A DNA stretch of 63,437 bases. Source: an uncultured Clostridia bacterium. Its GTDB lineage: Bacteria > Bacillota > Clostridia > TANB77 > CAG-508. This document shows, in pieces, positions 1 through 8,437 of the stretch. How positions within the stretch are numbered: position 1 is the stretch's first letter; every line of letters begins with the position of its first letter. Under the pieces are notes generated by a model. The model was not told where the DNA came from. It did no database searches and was given only the letters and a program-made list of their open reading frames with translations. Position numbers and translations under genes: made by a program. The stretch is from assembly GCA_944386755.1 (NCBI GenBank), contig CALXCF010000008.1, forward strand, positions 1 to 63,437, given 5' to 3'.

Positions 1-73
1 GCCGTATACCGAACGGTACGTACGGTGGTGTGAGAGGACGAAATATCAATTAATGATATTTCTCCTACTCGAT
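1..73 (+). mobile_element. 3' end of a group II intron (domains V and VI)
   Basis: The first 28 bases fold as group II domain V: GCCGTA pairs with TACGGT, TACC pairs with GGTA around a GAAC loop, and a two-base CG bulge lies on the 3' side. Domain VI follows: GAG-AGGA and GAAATATC (41-48 region) pair with GATATTTC-TCCT and CTC, leaving a single bulged A at 67, the expected branch point. The intron should end at GAT, position 73, seven bases after it. The intron body and any reverse transcriptase lie outside the window to the left. Assignment rests on structure, not on a search. Confidence 0.85.
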
Positions 74-129
74 TATATACAAAAAATACAATTAAAATTG
101 CTAATGATAAACAAAAACAGAAAAAACAC

Positions 130-158
130 TTGCTATAACAAAAATGATATAGTATAAT
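130..158 (+). promoter_or_regulatory. SigA-type promoter for the VanZ-like gene
   Basis: TTGCTA (130-135) and TATAAT (153-158) are separated by 17 bases. Transcription would start near 165, about 37 bases before the gene. Confidence 0.7.
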
Positions 159-201
159 ATTTTAGAAAATTGATGAAAAAAGAGAGGAGAACAAAAATAT
201 A

Positions 202-696
202 ATGAAATTAAATATAATCAGGGGGATACTGATAGTACTTATATTATGTGTATTTTTTGTTATATTTGGATTCTCAAATCAAAATTCACAAACTTCAGGA
301 GGAACAAGTCAAAAAGTGACAGAAGCTATTACTAAAAATATAAAAAAGATTCAAGATTTAGAACAAAATGAAAGAAAAATAGTGATTGATAAAATAGAAA
401 ATGTAATAAGAAAGATAGCGCATTATTCAATATATACATTATTAGGTCTATTATTAATGGGACTGATGAGTACTTTTAAAATTAAAGAAATGGACAAGAT
501 TGCAGTAAGTTTAATAATAGGGGTGTTATATGCTTCAACAGATGAAATACATCAGGCATTTGTACCAGGGAGGGGTGCACAAATAACAGATGTAATATTG
601 GATTCGATGGGAGTTTTAACAGGAATTTTTATTACAATGTTGGTTTTGGAAGTATTTAGAAGAATATGCAGAAAAAAGTACGAAAACATGACATAA
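202..696 (+). CDS. VanZ-like membrane protein
   Basis: A 164-residue protein with an N-terminal membrane segment (about residues 5-25), a hydrophilic stretch and three more hydrophobic segments (about 70-90, 98-115 and 130-152). The signature DEIHQAFVPGR and the following D-x-xxDxxG stretch match the VanZ family, membrane proteins of unclear biochemistry named after a teicoplanin-resistance accessory gene. The start has an AGAGGAG site 9-13 bases upstream. It has its own promoter and is followed by another promoter at 702, so it is probably monocistronic. A role in envelope stress is inference. Confidence 0.85.
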   Translation: MKLNIIRGILIVLILCVFFVIFGFSNQNSQTSGGTSQKVTEAITKNIKKIQDLEQNERKIVIDKIENVIRKIAHYSIYTLLGLLLMGLMSTFKIKEMDKIAVSLIIGVLYASTDEIHQAFVPGRGAQITDVILDSMGVLTGIFITMLVLEVFRRICRKKYENMT

Positions 697-701
697 ACTA
701 C

Positions 702-730
702 TTGCAGAATAATGTCAAAAAGAGTATAAT
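702..730 (+). promoter_or_regulatory. Promoter of the glycan island
   Basis: TTGCAG (702-707), a 17-base spacer and TATAAT (725-730) precede the dehydratase gene. This is probably the main promoter for the tightly packed genes from 803 to about 16554. The -35 TTGCA- form recurs at 16583, 19423 and 39527. Confidence 0.7.
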
Positions 731-802
731 AATATTATGTGTATGAATTTTATTTGTAATATAGCAAAATTTTAAAAATTCATAAAAAAGGGGAATCTGA
801 AA

Positions 803-2758
803 ATGAAGTTTATTAAAAAATATAGAAATATTTTTTTAAGAATTTTAGATATTTGTGTCATTATAGTGGCATATTTTATTGCTGAAATGATTATAAACAA
901 TAGTTTAAATATTCAAGAGCAATTAACATCAGAAATGTTAAATACTATAATTTTATCAGTTATAGTTTATTCAGGAATTTTACATCTATTTAAGACATAT
1001 AAAAATATTACAAGATATGAAAATGGAAATGACTATTTAGTATATGTATTAGCATGTTTACTTTCATATACAATAGTTATGACTTTAAAGGAAGTATTTA
1101 ATTTACCTTTATTAGAAATGAGAGTGAATTTAGTTGCAGCATTAATAATAGTAACAACTCTTATAGGATATAGAGTAACAACCAGAATGATTTTAAGTTC
1201 AGGACATGAATCTCATACGGATAATGTTAATAAAAAGAATGTGTTAATAATAGGTGCTGGAGATGCGGCCAAAACAGTAATATCAACACTAAGAACAACA
1301 ATGAGAAGTACATATAATATTGTTGGATTAGTAGATGATAATATTAATAAAGTTAATTATGCCATATCAGGAAATAAAATATTAGGAACAAGATATGATA
1401 TACCTAGAATATGTAGTGAAAACAAGGTGGATGTTATATTTTTTACAATATCAAATATCTCAAATAAAGATAGAAAAGATATTTTAGAAATTTGTCAACA
1501 AACTCAAACAAAAGTTAGAATATTACCAGGAACAACAGATTTAATAAAAAATAAAAATTTAATGAGTAATTTTAGAGATATAGAAATAGAAGATTTATTA
1601 GGAAGAGACCCAATAAAATTAGATAATAAAAATATAGGAAAATTAATTGAAAACAAAGTTGTTCTAGTTACTGGTGGCGGAGGTTCAATAGGATCTGAAC
1701 TTTGTAGACAAGTTATGAAATTTAATCCAAAAGAATTAGTAATAGTTGACATTTATGAAAATAATTTATATGATATAGAACAAGAATTAAGAATGAACTA
1801 TCCTAATGCTAAAATTGATGCAATAGTTGCAAGCGTTAGAGATAAGAAAAGATTAAATGAAATCTTTGAAGAATTTAAACCATATTTAGTATTCCATGCA
1901 GCAGCACATAAACATGTTCCTTTGATGGAAACAAGCCCATTAGAAGCAATTAAGAATAATGTATTTGGTACATATAATGTTGTAAATTGTGCAGATGAAT
2001 ACAATGTAAAAAGATTCATATTAATTTCAACTGATAAAGCAGTAAACCCAACAAATATTATGGGAGCAACTAAACGACTTTGCGAAATGATAGTACAAGC
2101 TAAAAATAAAGTTAGTAAAACAGAATATGCAGCAGTTAGATTTGGAAATGTATTAGGAAGTAATGGTTCAGTTGTGCCTTTATTTAAGAAACAAATTGCA
2201 AGTGGAGGACCAATTACAGTAACACATAAAGATATAACAAGATTTTTTATGACTATACCAGAAGCAGTATCACTTGTATTGCAAGCTATGAGTTATGCAA
2301 AAGGTGGAGAAATATTTGTGCTTGATATGGGAGAACCAGTAAAAATTTATGATATGGCAGAAAAATTAATTAAACTTTCTGGATTAGAACCAAATGTGGA
2401 TATAGAAATAAAAGTTACAGGATTGCGTCCAGGAGAAAAACTTTATGAAGAAATATTAATGGCAGAAGAAGGTTTAGAAGCAACAAAACATGATAAAATA
2501 CATATTGCAGAGCCTATGAATATTAATATGGATATGATTAAGAATAAGTTAGAAAAATTAAACGAATTATTGGAGTCATCTGATAATGAGGATAAAGATA
2601 AAATCAAAAAAGTTATTAAACAAATTGTTCCTACTTTTAGAGATGGAAAGCAGTTAAATGAAGAAAAAATGAAAGAGTATGCAATGAAAAAAGAAGAATC
2701 ATCTACTGATAATAATATCGGAACAGTAGAACATAAAAAAGTAAAAGCAATTGCATAA
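803..2758 (+). CDS. Membrane-bound UDP-sugar 4,6-dehydratase (PglF/CapD/WbpM type)
   Basis: A 651-residue protein with four N-terminal membrane segments (about 12-130), a first nucleotide-binding motif IIGAGDAAK (about 150) and a catalytic short-chain dehydrogenase domain starting at VTGGGGSIGSE (about 289). HAAAHKHVPLME and STDKAVNPTN (about 408-418) are hallmarks of the PglF/CapD family, which makes a UDP-4-keto-6-deoxy sugar from UDP-GlcNAc at the inner membrane. The length fits the long membrane-bound class. The aminotransferase and phosphoglycosyl transferase that follow complete the start of a bacillosamine-like pathway. The exact sugar is inferred. Confidence 0.92.
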   Translation: MKFIKKYRNIFLRILDICVIIVAYFIAEMIINNSLNIQEQLTSEMLNTIILSVIVYSGILHLFKTYKNITRYENGNDYLVYVLACLLSYTIVMTLKEVFNLPLLEMRVNLVAALIIVTTLIGYRVTTRMILSSGHESHTDNVNKKNVLIIGAGDAAKTVISTLRTTMRSTYNIVGLVDDNINKVNYAISGNKILGTRYDIPRICSENKVDVIFFTISNISNKDRKDILEICQQTQTKVRILPGTTDLIKNKNLMSNFRDIEIEDLLGRDPIKLDNKNIGKLIENKVVLVTGGGGSIGSELCRQVMKFNPKELVIVDIYENNLYDIEQELRMNYPNAKIDAIVASVRDKKRLNEIFEEFKPYLVFHAAAHKHVPLMETSPLEAIKNNVFGTYNVVNCADEYNVKRFILISTDKAVNPTNIMGATKRLCEMIVQAKNKVSKTEYAAVRFGNVLGSNGSVVPLFKKQIASGGPITVTHKDITRFFMTIPEAVSLVLQAMSYAKGGEIFVLDMGEPVKIYDMAEKLIKLSGLEPNVDIEIKVTGLRPGEKLYEEILMAEEGLEATKHDKIHIAEPMNINMDMIKNKLEKLNELLESSDNEDKDKIKKVIKQIVPTFRDGKQLNEEKMKEYAMKKEESSTDNNIGTVEHKKVKAIA

Positions 2759-2805
2759 ATTAGAACTATTAAAACAAATTAAAAATAAGAAAAGAAGGGT
2801 TAACA

Positions 2806-3933
2806 TTGGAAAAAAGAATATATTTATCATCACCACATATGTCAAATGAAGGATATGAACAAAAATATGTAAAAGAAGCATTTGATACAAACTGGATAGC
2901 ACCATTAGGCGAAAATGTAAATAAATTTGAAGAAGAATTAGCAAATTATGTAGGTATTAAGAATGCTGCAGCACTATCAGCTGGGACTGCAGCTATTCAT
3001 ATGGCTTTTAAGGCTTTAGATATAAAAAAAGGAGATATTGTATTTTGTTCTGATTTGACATTTTCAGCTACAGCAAATCCAATAATTTACCAAAATGCTA
3101 CTCCAGTATTTATTGATAGTGAAGATGAGACTTGGAATATGGATCCAAAAGCATTAGAAAAAGCATTTGAAAAATATCCAAATCCAAAAGCAGTAATAGT
3201 AGTACACTTGTATGGAACACCTGCTAAAATAGAAGAAATAAAAGAAATTTGCGACAAATATAATGTACCATTAGTAGAAGATGCAGCTGAAAGTTTAGGG
3301 GCTACGTATAACAGAAAACAAACAGGGACTTTTGGAAAATATGGAGTATACTCATTTAATGGTAATAAAATAATTACTACAAGTGGTGGAGGAATGCTTG
3401 TTTCAGATGATGATGAAAAAATTGCAAAAGTAAGATTTTGGTCTACTCAAAGCAGAGAAAAAGCACGCCATTACGAGCATAAAGAAATAGGATATAATTA
3501 TAGAATGAGTAATATAGTTGCAGGTATTGGTAGAGGTCAATTAAAAGTTTTAGATGATAGAATTGAACAAAAAACTGACATATATAATACTTACAAAGAA
3601 GGCTTTAAAGATATAGAAGAAATAGTAATGCAACCTATACCAGAAAATACAAGACCAAATCATTGGTTATCAGTTATAACTTTAAAAGAAAATTCAAAAG
3701 TTAAACCATTAGACATTATGGAAGTATTAGATAAAGAAAATATTGAATCAAGACCAGTATGGAAACCAATGCATATGCAACCTATTTTTAAAGAGTATGA
3801 TTTTATAAAAGTTACAGATAAACCTGTTTCAGAAGATTTATTTGAAAGAGGAGTTTGCCTTCCATCTGATACGAAGATGACTAAGGAAGAGCAAGAAAGA
3901 GTAATAAATGTTATCAAGAATTTATTTAAATAA
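2806..3933 (+). CDS. DegT/DnrJ/EryC1 family sugar aminotransferase
   Basis: A 375-residue PLP-dependent aminotransferase. The cofactor-binding region SAGTAAIHMA (about 58-67) and the Schiff-base lysine in FNGNKIITTSGGG (Lys about 188) are clear. It would aminate the 4-keto sugar made by the preceding dehydratase (PglE-like role). Translation starts at TTG (2806), placed 6-7 bases after AAGAAGGG; no ATG in frame fits better. It lies 47 bases after the dehydratase and 12 bases before the sugar transferase, so one operon. The substrate is inferred from order alone. Confidence 0.92.
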   Translation: MEKRIYLSSPHMSNEGYEQKYVKEAFDTNWIAPLGENVNKFEEELANYVGIKNAAALSAGTAAIHMAFKALDIKKGDIVFCSDLTFSATANPIIYQNATPVFIDSEDETWNMDPKALEKAFEKYPNPKAVIVVHLYGTPAKIEEIKEICDKYNVPLVEDAAESLGATYNRKQTGTFGKYGVYSFNGNKIITTSGGGMLVSDDDEKIAKVRFWSTQSREKARHYEHKEIGYNYRMSNIVAGIGRGQLKVLDDRIEQKTDIYNTYKEGFKDIEEIVMQPIPENTRPNHWLSVITLKENSKVKPLDIMEVLDKENIESRPVWKPMHMQPIFKEYDFIKVTDKPVSEDLFERGVCLPSDTKMTKEEQERVINVIKNLFK

Positions 3934-3945
3934 GGGGAAATAAGA

Positions 3946-4578
3946 ATGTATGCAAAGTACATTAAAAGAATTTTAGATTTTACTTTAAGTTTAATTGCTT
4001 TAATAGTACTATCACCAGTGTTTGTCATTATAGCAATTTTAGTTAAAATAAAATTAGGTAGTCCGGTAATATTTAAACAACAGAGACCAGGGAAAGATGA
4101 AAAGATTTTTACATTGTATAAATTTAGAACTATGACAGACGAAAAAGATGAAAATGGTAATTTATTACCGGATGCTAAAAGGTTAACTAAGTTTGGAAAG
4201 ATGTTAAGGAGTACAAGTTTAGATGAGTTGCCTGAATTGATTAATATTATAAAAGGTGATATGTCAATTATTGGACCGAGACCTTTACTTGTTTCATATT
4301 TACCTTATTATACTAAAGAAGAGAAACATAGGCATGATGTAAGACCGGGGTTAACTGGTTTAGCACAAGTTAATGGAAGAAATACTACAAAATGGGATGA
4401 AAGATTTAAATATGATTTAGAATATGTTAAAACAATATGCTTAAAGAATGATTTAAAGATTATTTTAAAGACAATTAAAAAAGTTATAAAAAAAGAAGAC
4501 ATTTTAGTAGGAAATGAAAAAGTAATGGAAAATTTAAATATTGAAAGAGGAAAAAATAATGCAAGTAAGAAAAGCTAA
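3946..4578 (+). CDS. Phosphoglycosyl transferase (PglC-like bacterial sugar transferase)
   Basis: A 210-residue monotopic enzyme of the small phosphoglycosyl transferase family. It has one membrane hairpin (about 12-33), the KFRTM motif (about 62) and the catalytic Asp-Glu pair in LDELPEL (about 93-94), then GPRPLL and RPGLTGLAQV. The family moves a sugar phosphate from a UDP-sugar to undecaprenyl phosphate and so starts lipid-linked glycan assembly. The length is that of PglC rather than of the long WbaP type. The start follows GGGGAAATAAG at good spacing. Its end overlaps the next gene by 20 bases. Confidence 0.93.
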   Translation: MYAKYIKRILDFTLSLIALIVLSPVFVIIAILVKIKLGSPVIFKQQRPGKDEKIFTLYKFRTMTDEKDENGNLLPDAKRLTKFGKMLRSTSLDELPELINIIKGDMSIIGPRPLLVSYLPYYTKEEKHRHDVRPGLTGLAQVNGRNTTKWDERFKYDLEYVKTICLKNDLKIILKTIKKVIKKEDILVGNEKVMENLNIERGKNNASKKS

Positions 4579-5002
4579 TATTGATGATATAAAAAACAAT
4601 CGAGAGATTATAATTAATTATTTTTTTAAACTCTTAAGTGAGGATACTGACATAGAAAATGTTTCTTTTAAGACTGAAGAAAATTATAAAAATATGGAGA
4701 AATTCATGCTAGATGGATCTGCAAATATATTCTGTGCTTTTGAAAATGATAAGATTGTTGGTTTTATATGGGCATATGAAATTAGAAAAAAAGTTTTTCA
4801 TATAAATTATTTTTATGTTGAAGAGAAATTTAGGAGCATGGGATTAGGACAATGTTTATTAGAAAAATTGTATAAAGAGGCTAGAGCAAAAAAAATTGAA
4901 AGTATAGAGTTATTAGTTAATAAAGGAAATGAAAAGGCTTTAAAAAAGTATTTAAAAAATGGTTTTAAAGAAGAACAAATAAAAATGAGGAAAATATTAT
5001 AA
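4559..5002 (+). CDS. GNAT family N-acetyltransferase
   Basis: A 147-residue GNAT protein. The acetyl-CoA loop is in the RSMGLGQCLLEKLY segment (about 93-106), after the strand INYFYVEEKF. ATG 4559 follows GAAAGAGG by 8 bases and is preferred to the upstream in-frame ATG at 4541, which lacks a ribosome site. It overlaps the sugar transferase by 20 bases, implying coupled translation. By position it could acetylate the 4-amino sugar, a job done by an unrelated fold (PglD) in Campylobacter. That role is inference; the fold assignment is firm. Confidence 0.85.
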   Translation: MQVRKANIDDIKNNREIIINYFFKLLSEDTDIENVSFKTEENYKNMEKFMLDGSANIFCAFENDKIVGFIWAYEIRKKVFHINYFYVEEKFRSMGLGQCLLEKLYKEARAKKIESIELLVNKGNEKALKKYLKNGFKEEQIKMRKIL

Positions 5003-5026
5003 ACATTAAAATGGAGTGTAAAATAA

Positions 5027-6010
5027 ATGGGTTTGGACATATATTTTGAAAATAATTATGGTAAATTATATGAAAATGTTGAAAAAGGGATAGCAAAAAA
5101 ATATGAGTATGAAGATGAAAATGGAAAAGTTTCGAATCAATTTATATTAAGAGAAATACCATTAAGAATTGATGATAATAAATATTATGATATTGTTACA
5201 CCTTATGGATATGGTGGACCAGTAATAGAAAAATGTGTAAAAGATAAAAAAGATGAACTTTTAAAGAATTATGAGAAAAAATTTAAAGAATATTGTGTTA
5301 ATAAAAGTATAGTTAGTGAATTTGTTAGATTCCATCCAATTATAAATAATGCTAAAGACTTTAAAATAATGTATAATGCACAATGTATTAGAAAAACTTT
5401 AGGTACTAATCTAAAAGATTTTGAAGATCCTGTTATGTCTGAGTTTAGTAAAGGTTGTAGGAAAAATATAAGGCAAGCTATCAGAAAAGGAATATCATAT
5501 AAAGTCACAAAAAATCCTAATGATTTATCAGTTTTTAAAAAAATTTATTATTCAACTATGGATAGGAATCATGCAACTGATTATTATTATTTCGATGATA
5601 ATTATTTTAATAGTGTTTTAAAATATTTTAATGATAATATCATTTTAGTTGAAGCTATATACGAAAATCAAACTATAGCTTGTGGTTTATATTTTATATA
5701 TAATAAGATAATACATATTCATTTATCAGGTACATTAAATGAATATTTATATTTATCACCAGCCTATATGTTAAGATATGGTGTTACATTGTGGGGAAAA
5801 GAAAATGGATATGAACTAATTCATCACGGCGGAGGTAGAAGTAATTCAGAAGAAGATAGTTTATATAAATTCAAGAAACAATTTGCAAAAAATACTGAAT
5901 TTGATTTTTTTGTTGGAAAAAAAATATGGAATCAGAATATTTATGATAAATTGTGTGTGGCTAAAAAAGTAGATAAAAATGAAGATTTTTTTCCAGCTTA
6001 TAGAAAATAA
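5027..6010 (+). CDS. FemAB/GNAT-like acyl or aminoacyl transferase
   Basis: A 327-residue protein that resembles the FemAB-like and BioF2-like acetyltransferase group (double GNAT fold). Features are YDIVTPYGYGGP near residue 45-57, the SEFVRFHPI segment, the SKGCRKNIRQAIRKG stretch (about 140-155), and the late YELIHHGGGRS motif with SLYKFKKQFA. Such proteins in polysaccharide loci are thought to add acyl or aminoacyl groups to sugars; the substrate is unknown here. The CapK-like adenylating enzyme next door may supply the activated group. The start ATG is well spaced after GGAGTG. Confidence 0.72.
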   Translation: MGLDIYFENNYGKLYENVEKGIAKKYEYEDENGKVSNQFILREIPLRIDDNKYYDIVTPYGYGGPVIEKCVKDKKDELLKNYEKKFKEYCVNKSIVSEFVRFHPIINNAKDFKIMYNAQCIRKTLGTNLKDFEDPVMSEFSKGCRKNIRQAIRKGISYKVTKNPNDLSVFKKIYYSTMDRNHATDYYYFDDNYFNSVLKYFNDNIILVEAIYENQTIACGLYFIYNKIIHIHLSGTLNEYLYLSPAYMLRYGVTLWGKENGYELIHHGGGRSNSEEDSLYKFKKQFAKNTEFDFFVGKKIWNQNIYDKLCVAKKVDKNEDFFPAYRK

Positions 6011-6020
6011 GGAGGAGTTT

Positions 6021-7311
6021 ATGAATTGGCGATGGTATTTATTTTGGATTAAAGATTTTGTAACAGGAGGTGAAATATATAACGCTTATAAAGATATAAA
6101 ACAATCTTATTATGAGGGGAATAAAAATTTACATGATGATATAAGTAAGCTATTAAAACATGCTGTAAAAACCACGAAATATTATGAAAAATATAATTAT
6201 AATGATATAAACAATTTTCCTGTTATTAATAAGCAAATTATTATAGAAAACTATGAAAATATAAAATCAAGTATGTATGTGAATAAAAAAATGCATAAAA
6301 TGTCAACAAGTGGTTCAACAGGAATTCCATTTACAGTAATACAAGATATAAATAAACGAAAAAGAGTTATTGCAGAAATACTTTTTTTTCGGAAAGATAT
6401 GCGGTTATACATTTGGTGAAAAACAAATGTATTTAAGGATATGGATAAAGGAAAAGAAAAAAAATAAGTTAAATAAATTTTTGCAAAATATAATTACAGA
6501 GGATATTTCTAATCTTAATGATGGAAAGATGAAAGAAATAAATAAATTATTGAAAAAAAAGAAAGTTAAGAATATTTTATCTTATGCGTCTTCTCTAGAT
6601 ATTTTAACTAAATTTCTTGAGGATAATTTTAATGAAGAAAAATATGATTTGAACTCAATAATTAGTAGCTCAGAAATATTGCAAGATGTGGTCAGAAAAA
6701 GAGTTAAGAAGGTATTTAAGTGTAATATAGTTTCGAGATATTCGAACGAAGAAAATGGAATTTTGGCACAGGACTGTATAGATGATAATTATGAAATGCA
6801 TCTAAATGTTGCAAATTACTATTTTGAATTTTTAAAATTAGAAAAGGATGAGCCAGCTAAAGAAGGTGAATTAGCAAGAATTGTTGTTACAGATTTATGG
6901 AATTATGCGCTTCCTATGATTAGATATGATACAGGAGACTTAGCGATAGTTGGAGATGCTAATTGCAAAGTTGGTGATGACAAAGTAATAAAAAAAATTT
7001 TTGGTAGAAAAGTTGATTTGATTTATGATGTTAAAGGTAATCCAATATCTCCTTTTGTAATTAATAATAATATGTCTGTTATGAAAGGGATAAAACAATA
7101 CAAGTTTGTACAAGTTGAAAAAAATAAATATAAAATAATATTAAATTTAAATAAAAAAGATTTTGAAGAAAATAAATTGAAAAAAACTTTTGAAAAGATA
7201 TTAGGAAATGCTGCTCAAGTAGATATAGAATATACGGATGAAATTCCTGTTTTAAGTTCTGGAAAAAGAAAGCAAATCGAAAATTTGTATATAAAAGGAG
7301 TAAAATTATAA
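6021..7311 (+). CDS. CapK/PaaK-like adenylate-forming enzyme, needs +1 recoding at CGG 6390
   Basis: The N-terminal part starts at ATG 6021 after GGAGGAG and carries the AMP-binding P-loop STSGSTGIPF (about 94-103). Reading stops in frame at 6417 unless the ribosome moves +1 at CGG 6390-6392, after CTT TTT TTT. From GGA 6391 the frame is open to 7311 with SSSEIL, RYSNEENGILAQ, RYDTGDLA and a C-terminal ligase domain. The joined product is about 429 residues, normal for CapK-like members of the phenylacetate-CoA ligase superfamily, which activate carboxylates as adenylates. It probably activates an acyl group for glycan decoration. A T8 run sits just before the break, so a homopolymer error or phase variation is the main alternative. 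Confidence 0.8.
6390..6392 (+). other. In-frame CGG recoding site 1 (capK-like gene)
   Basis: Zero frame reads TTT CGG AAA. The downstream half of the protein is in the +1 frame, starting with GGA. Removing the C restores ILFFGKICGY, which joins the two conserved halves without loss. Confidence 0.75.
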
Positions 7312-7312
7312 T

Positions 7313-8428
7313 ATGAGAAAGGTTTTATTTGTTGCAAGTTTAACAAATCACATTATTGGATTTCATACTCCATTTTTGAAATATTTTAAAGAAATTGGAT
7401 ACGAAGTTCATGTTGCAAGTAATGGAAATCAAAACATAGAATTTTGTGATAAGCATTACAATTTGCCTTTTGAACGTTTTCCGTTAAAAGAACAAAATTT
7501 CAGATGTTATAAAGACTTAAAAAAAATAATAATGGAAAATCAGTATGAAATCATTCATTGCCATACACCTGTTGCTAGTTTTTTAACTAGGCTAGCTGCT
7601 AGAAAAACTAGAAAAAAGAAAACAAAAGTTATATATACTGCACATGGTTTCCATTTTTATAGGGGGGCACCACTTATTAATTGGATTATATATTATCCTG
7701 TCGAAAAATGGATGTCGCATTATACGGATTGTTTAATAACAATTAATAAAGAAGACTATGAACTAGCAAAAAAAGAGTTGAAAGTAAAAAAAATAGAATT
7801 GATTCATGGTGTTGGTATGAATGAGGAAAAGTTTGTTAAAAAATTAACTGAGGAAGAAAAAGAAAATAAGAAAAAAGAATTTAAAATTGGGAATAAAGAC
7901 ATAGTTTTTACGTATGTTGCTGAATTAAATGATAATAAGAATCAAATATTATTAATTAGAGTGATGGAAAAACTGGAAAAGGATTTTAAAAATCTTAAGC
8001 TTTTATTAGTAGGAAAATGTGCTAATGAAAAATTTTATGAGGAAGAAATAGAGAAAAGAAATTTAAAAGAAAAAGTTATGTTATTAGGAAAGAGAAGTGA
8101 CATTTCAGATATTTTATCTATTACTAATATATATTTAGCTTCAAGTATTAGAGAAGGTTTACCTGTCAATATTATGGAAGCGATGTATATGGGACTACCT
8201 ATAGTTGCAACTGATAATAGAGGACATAGAGAATTAATAGAAAATGGATTAAATGGATATTTGGTAAGTTATAAAAATGAAGAAGAATTTGTTTCAAAGA
8301 TAAAAGAATTGATAGAAAATGAAGAAAAGATAAAAAAATTTGCTAACAATTCTAAGCAAAAAGTAGAAAAGTATCTTCTAAAAAATGTAATAAAAGAGAT
8401 GGAAAGAGTGTATAAAGATATTTGTTAG
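7313..8428 (+). CDS. GT4 family glycosyltransferase (PglA-like)
   Basis: A 371-residue retaining glycosyltransferase of the GT-B fold. The N-terminal Rossmann domain has HCHTPVASFLTRLAAR (about 82-97) and YTAHGFHFYRGAP (about 109-121); the C-terminal domain has the E-x7-E nucleotide-sugar motif in SIREGLPVNIMEAM (about 280-293). The HGFHF region resembles enzymes that extend an N-acetylated diamino sugar on undecaprenyl diphosphate. It starts one base after the CapK-like gene ends. A role as second transferase of the glycan is inferred. Confidence 0.88.
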   Translation: MRKVLFVASLTNHIIGFHTPFLKYFKEIGYEVHVASNGNQNIEFCDKHYNLPFERFPLKEQNFRCYKDLKKIIMENQYEIIHCHTPVASFLTRLAARKTRKKKTKVIYTAHGFHFYRGAPLINWIIYYPVEKWMSHYTDCLITINKEDYELAKKELKVKKIELIHGVGMNEEKFVKKLTEEEKENKKKEFKIGNKDIVFTYVAELNDNKNQILLIRVMEKLEKDFKNLKLLLVGKCANEKFYEEEIEKRNLKEKVMLLGKRSDISDILSITNIYLASSIREGLPVNIMEAMYMGLPIVATDNRGHRELIENGLNGYLVSYKNEEEFVSKIKELIENEEKIKKFANNSKQKVEKYLLKNVIKEMERVYKDIC

Positions 8429-8437
8429 GAGATGAAA

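Noticed and set aside
6370..6390. A separate start at 6370 for the C-terminal half of the CapK-like protein
   Set aside because: It lacks a ribosome site and would split one adenylating domain; the two halves join precisely at the CGG.
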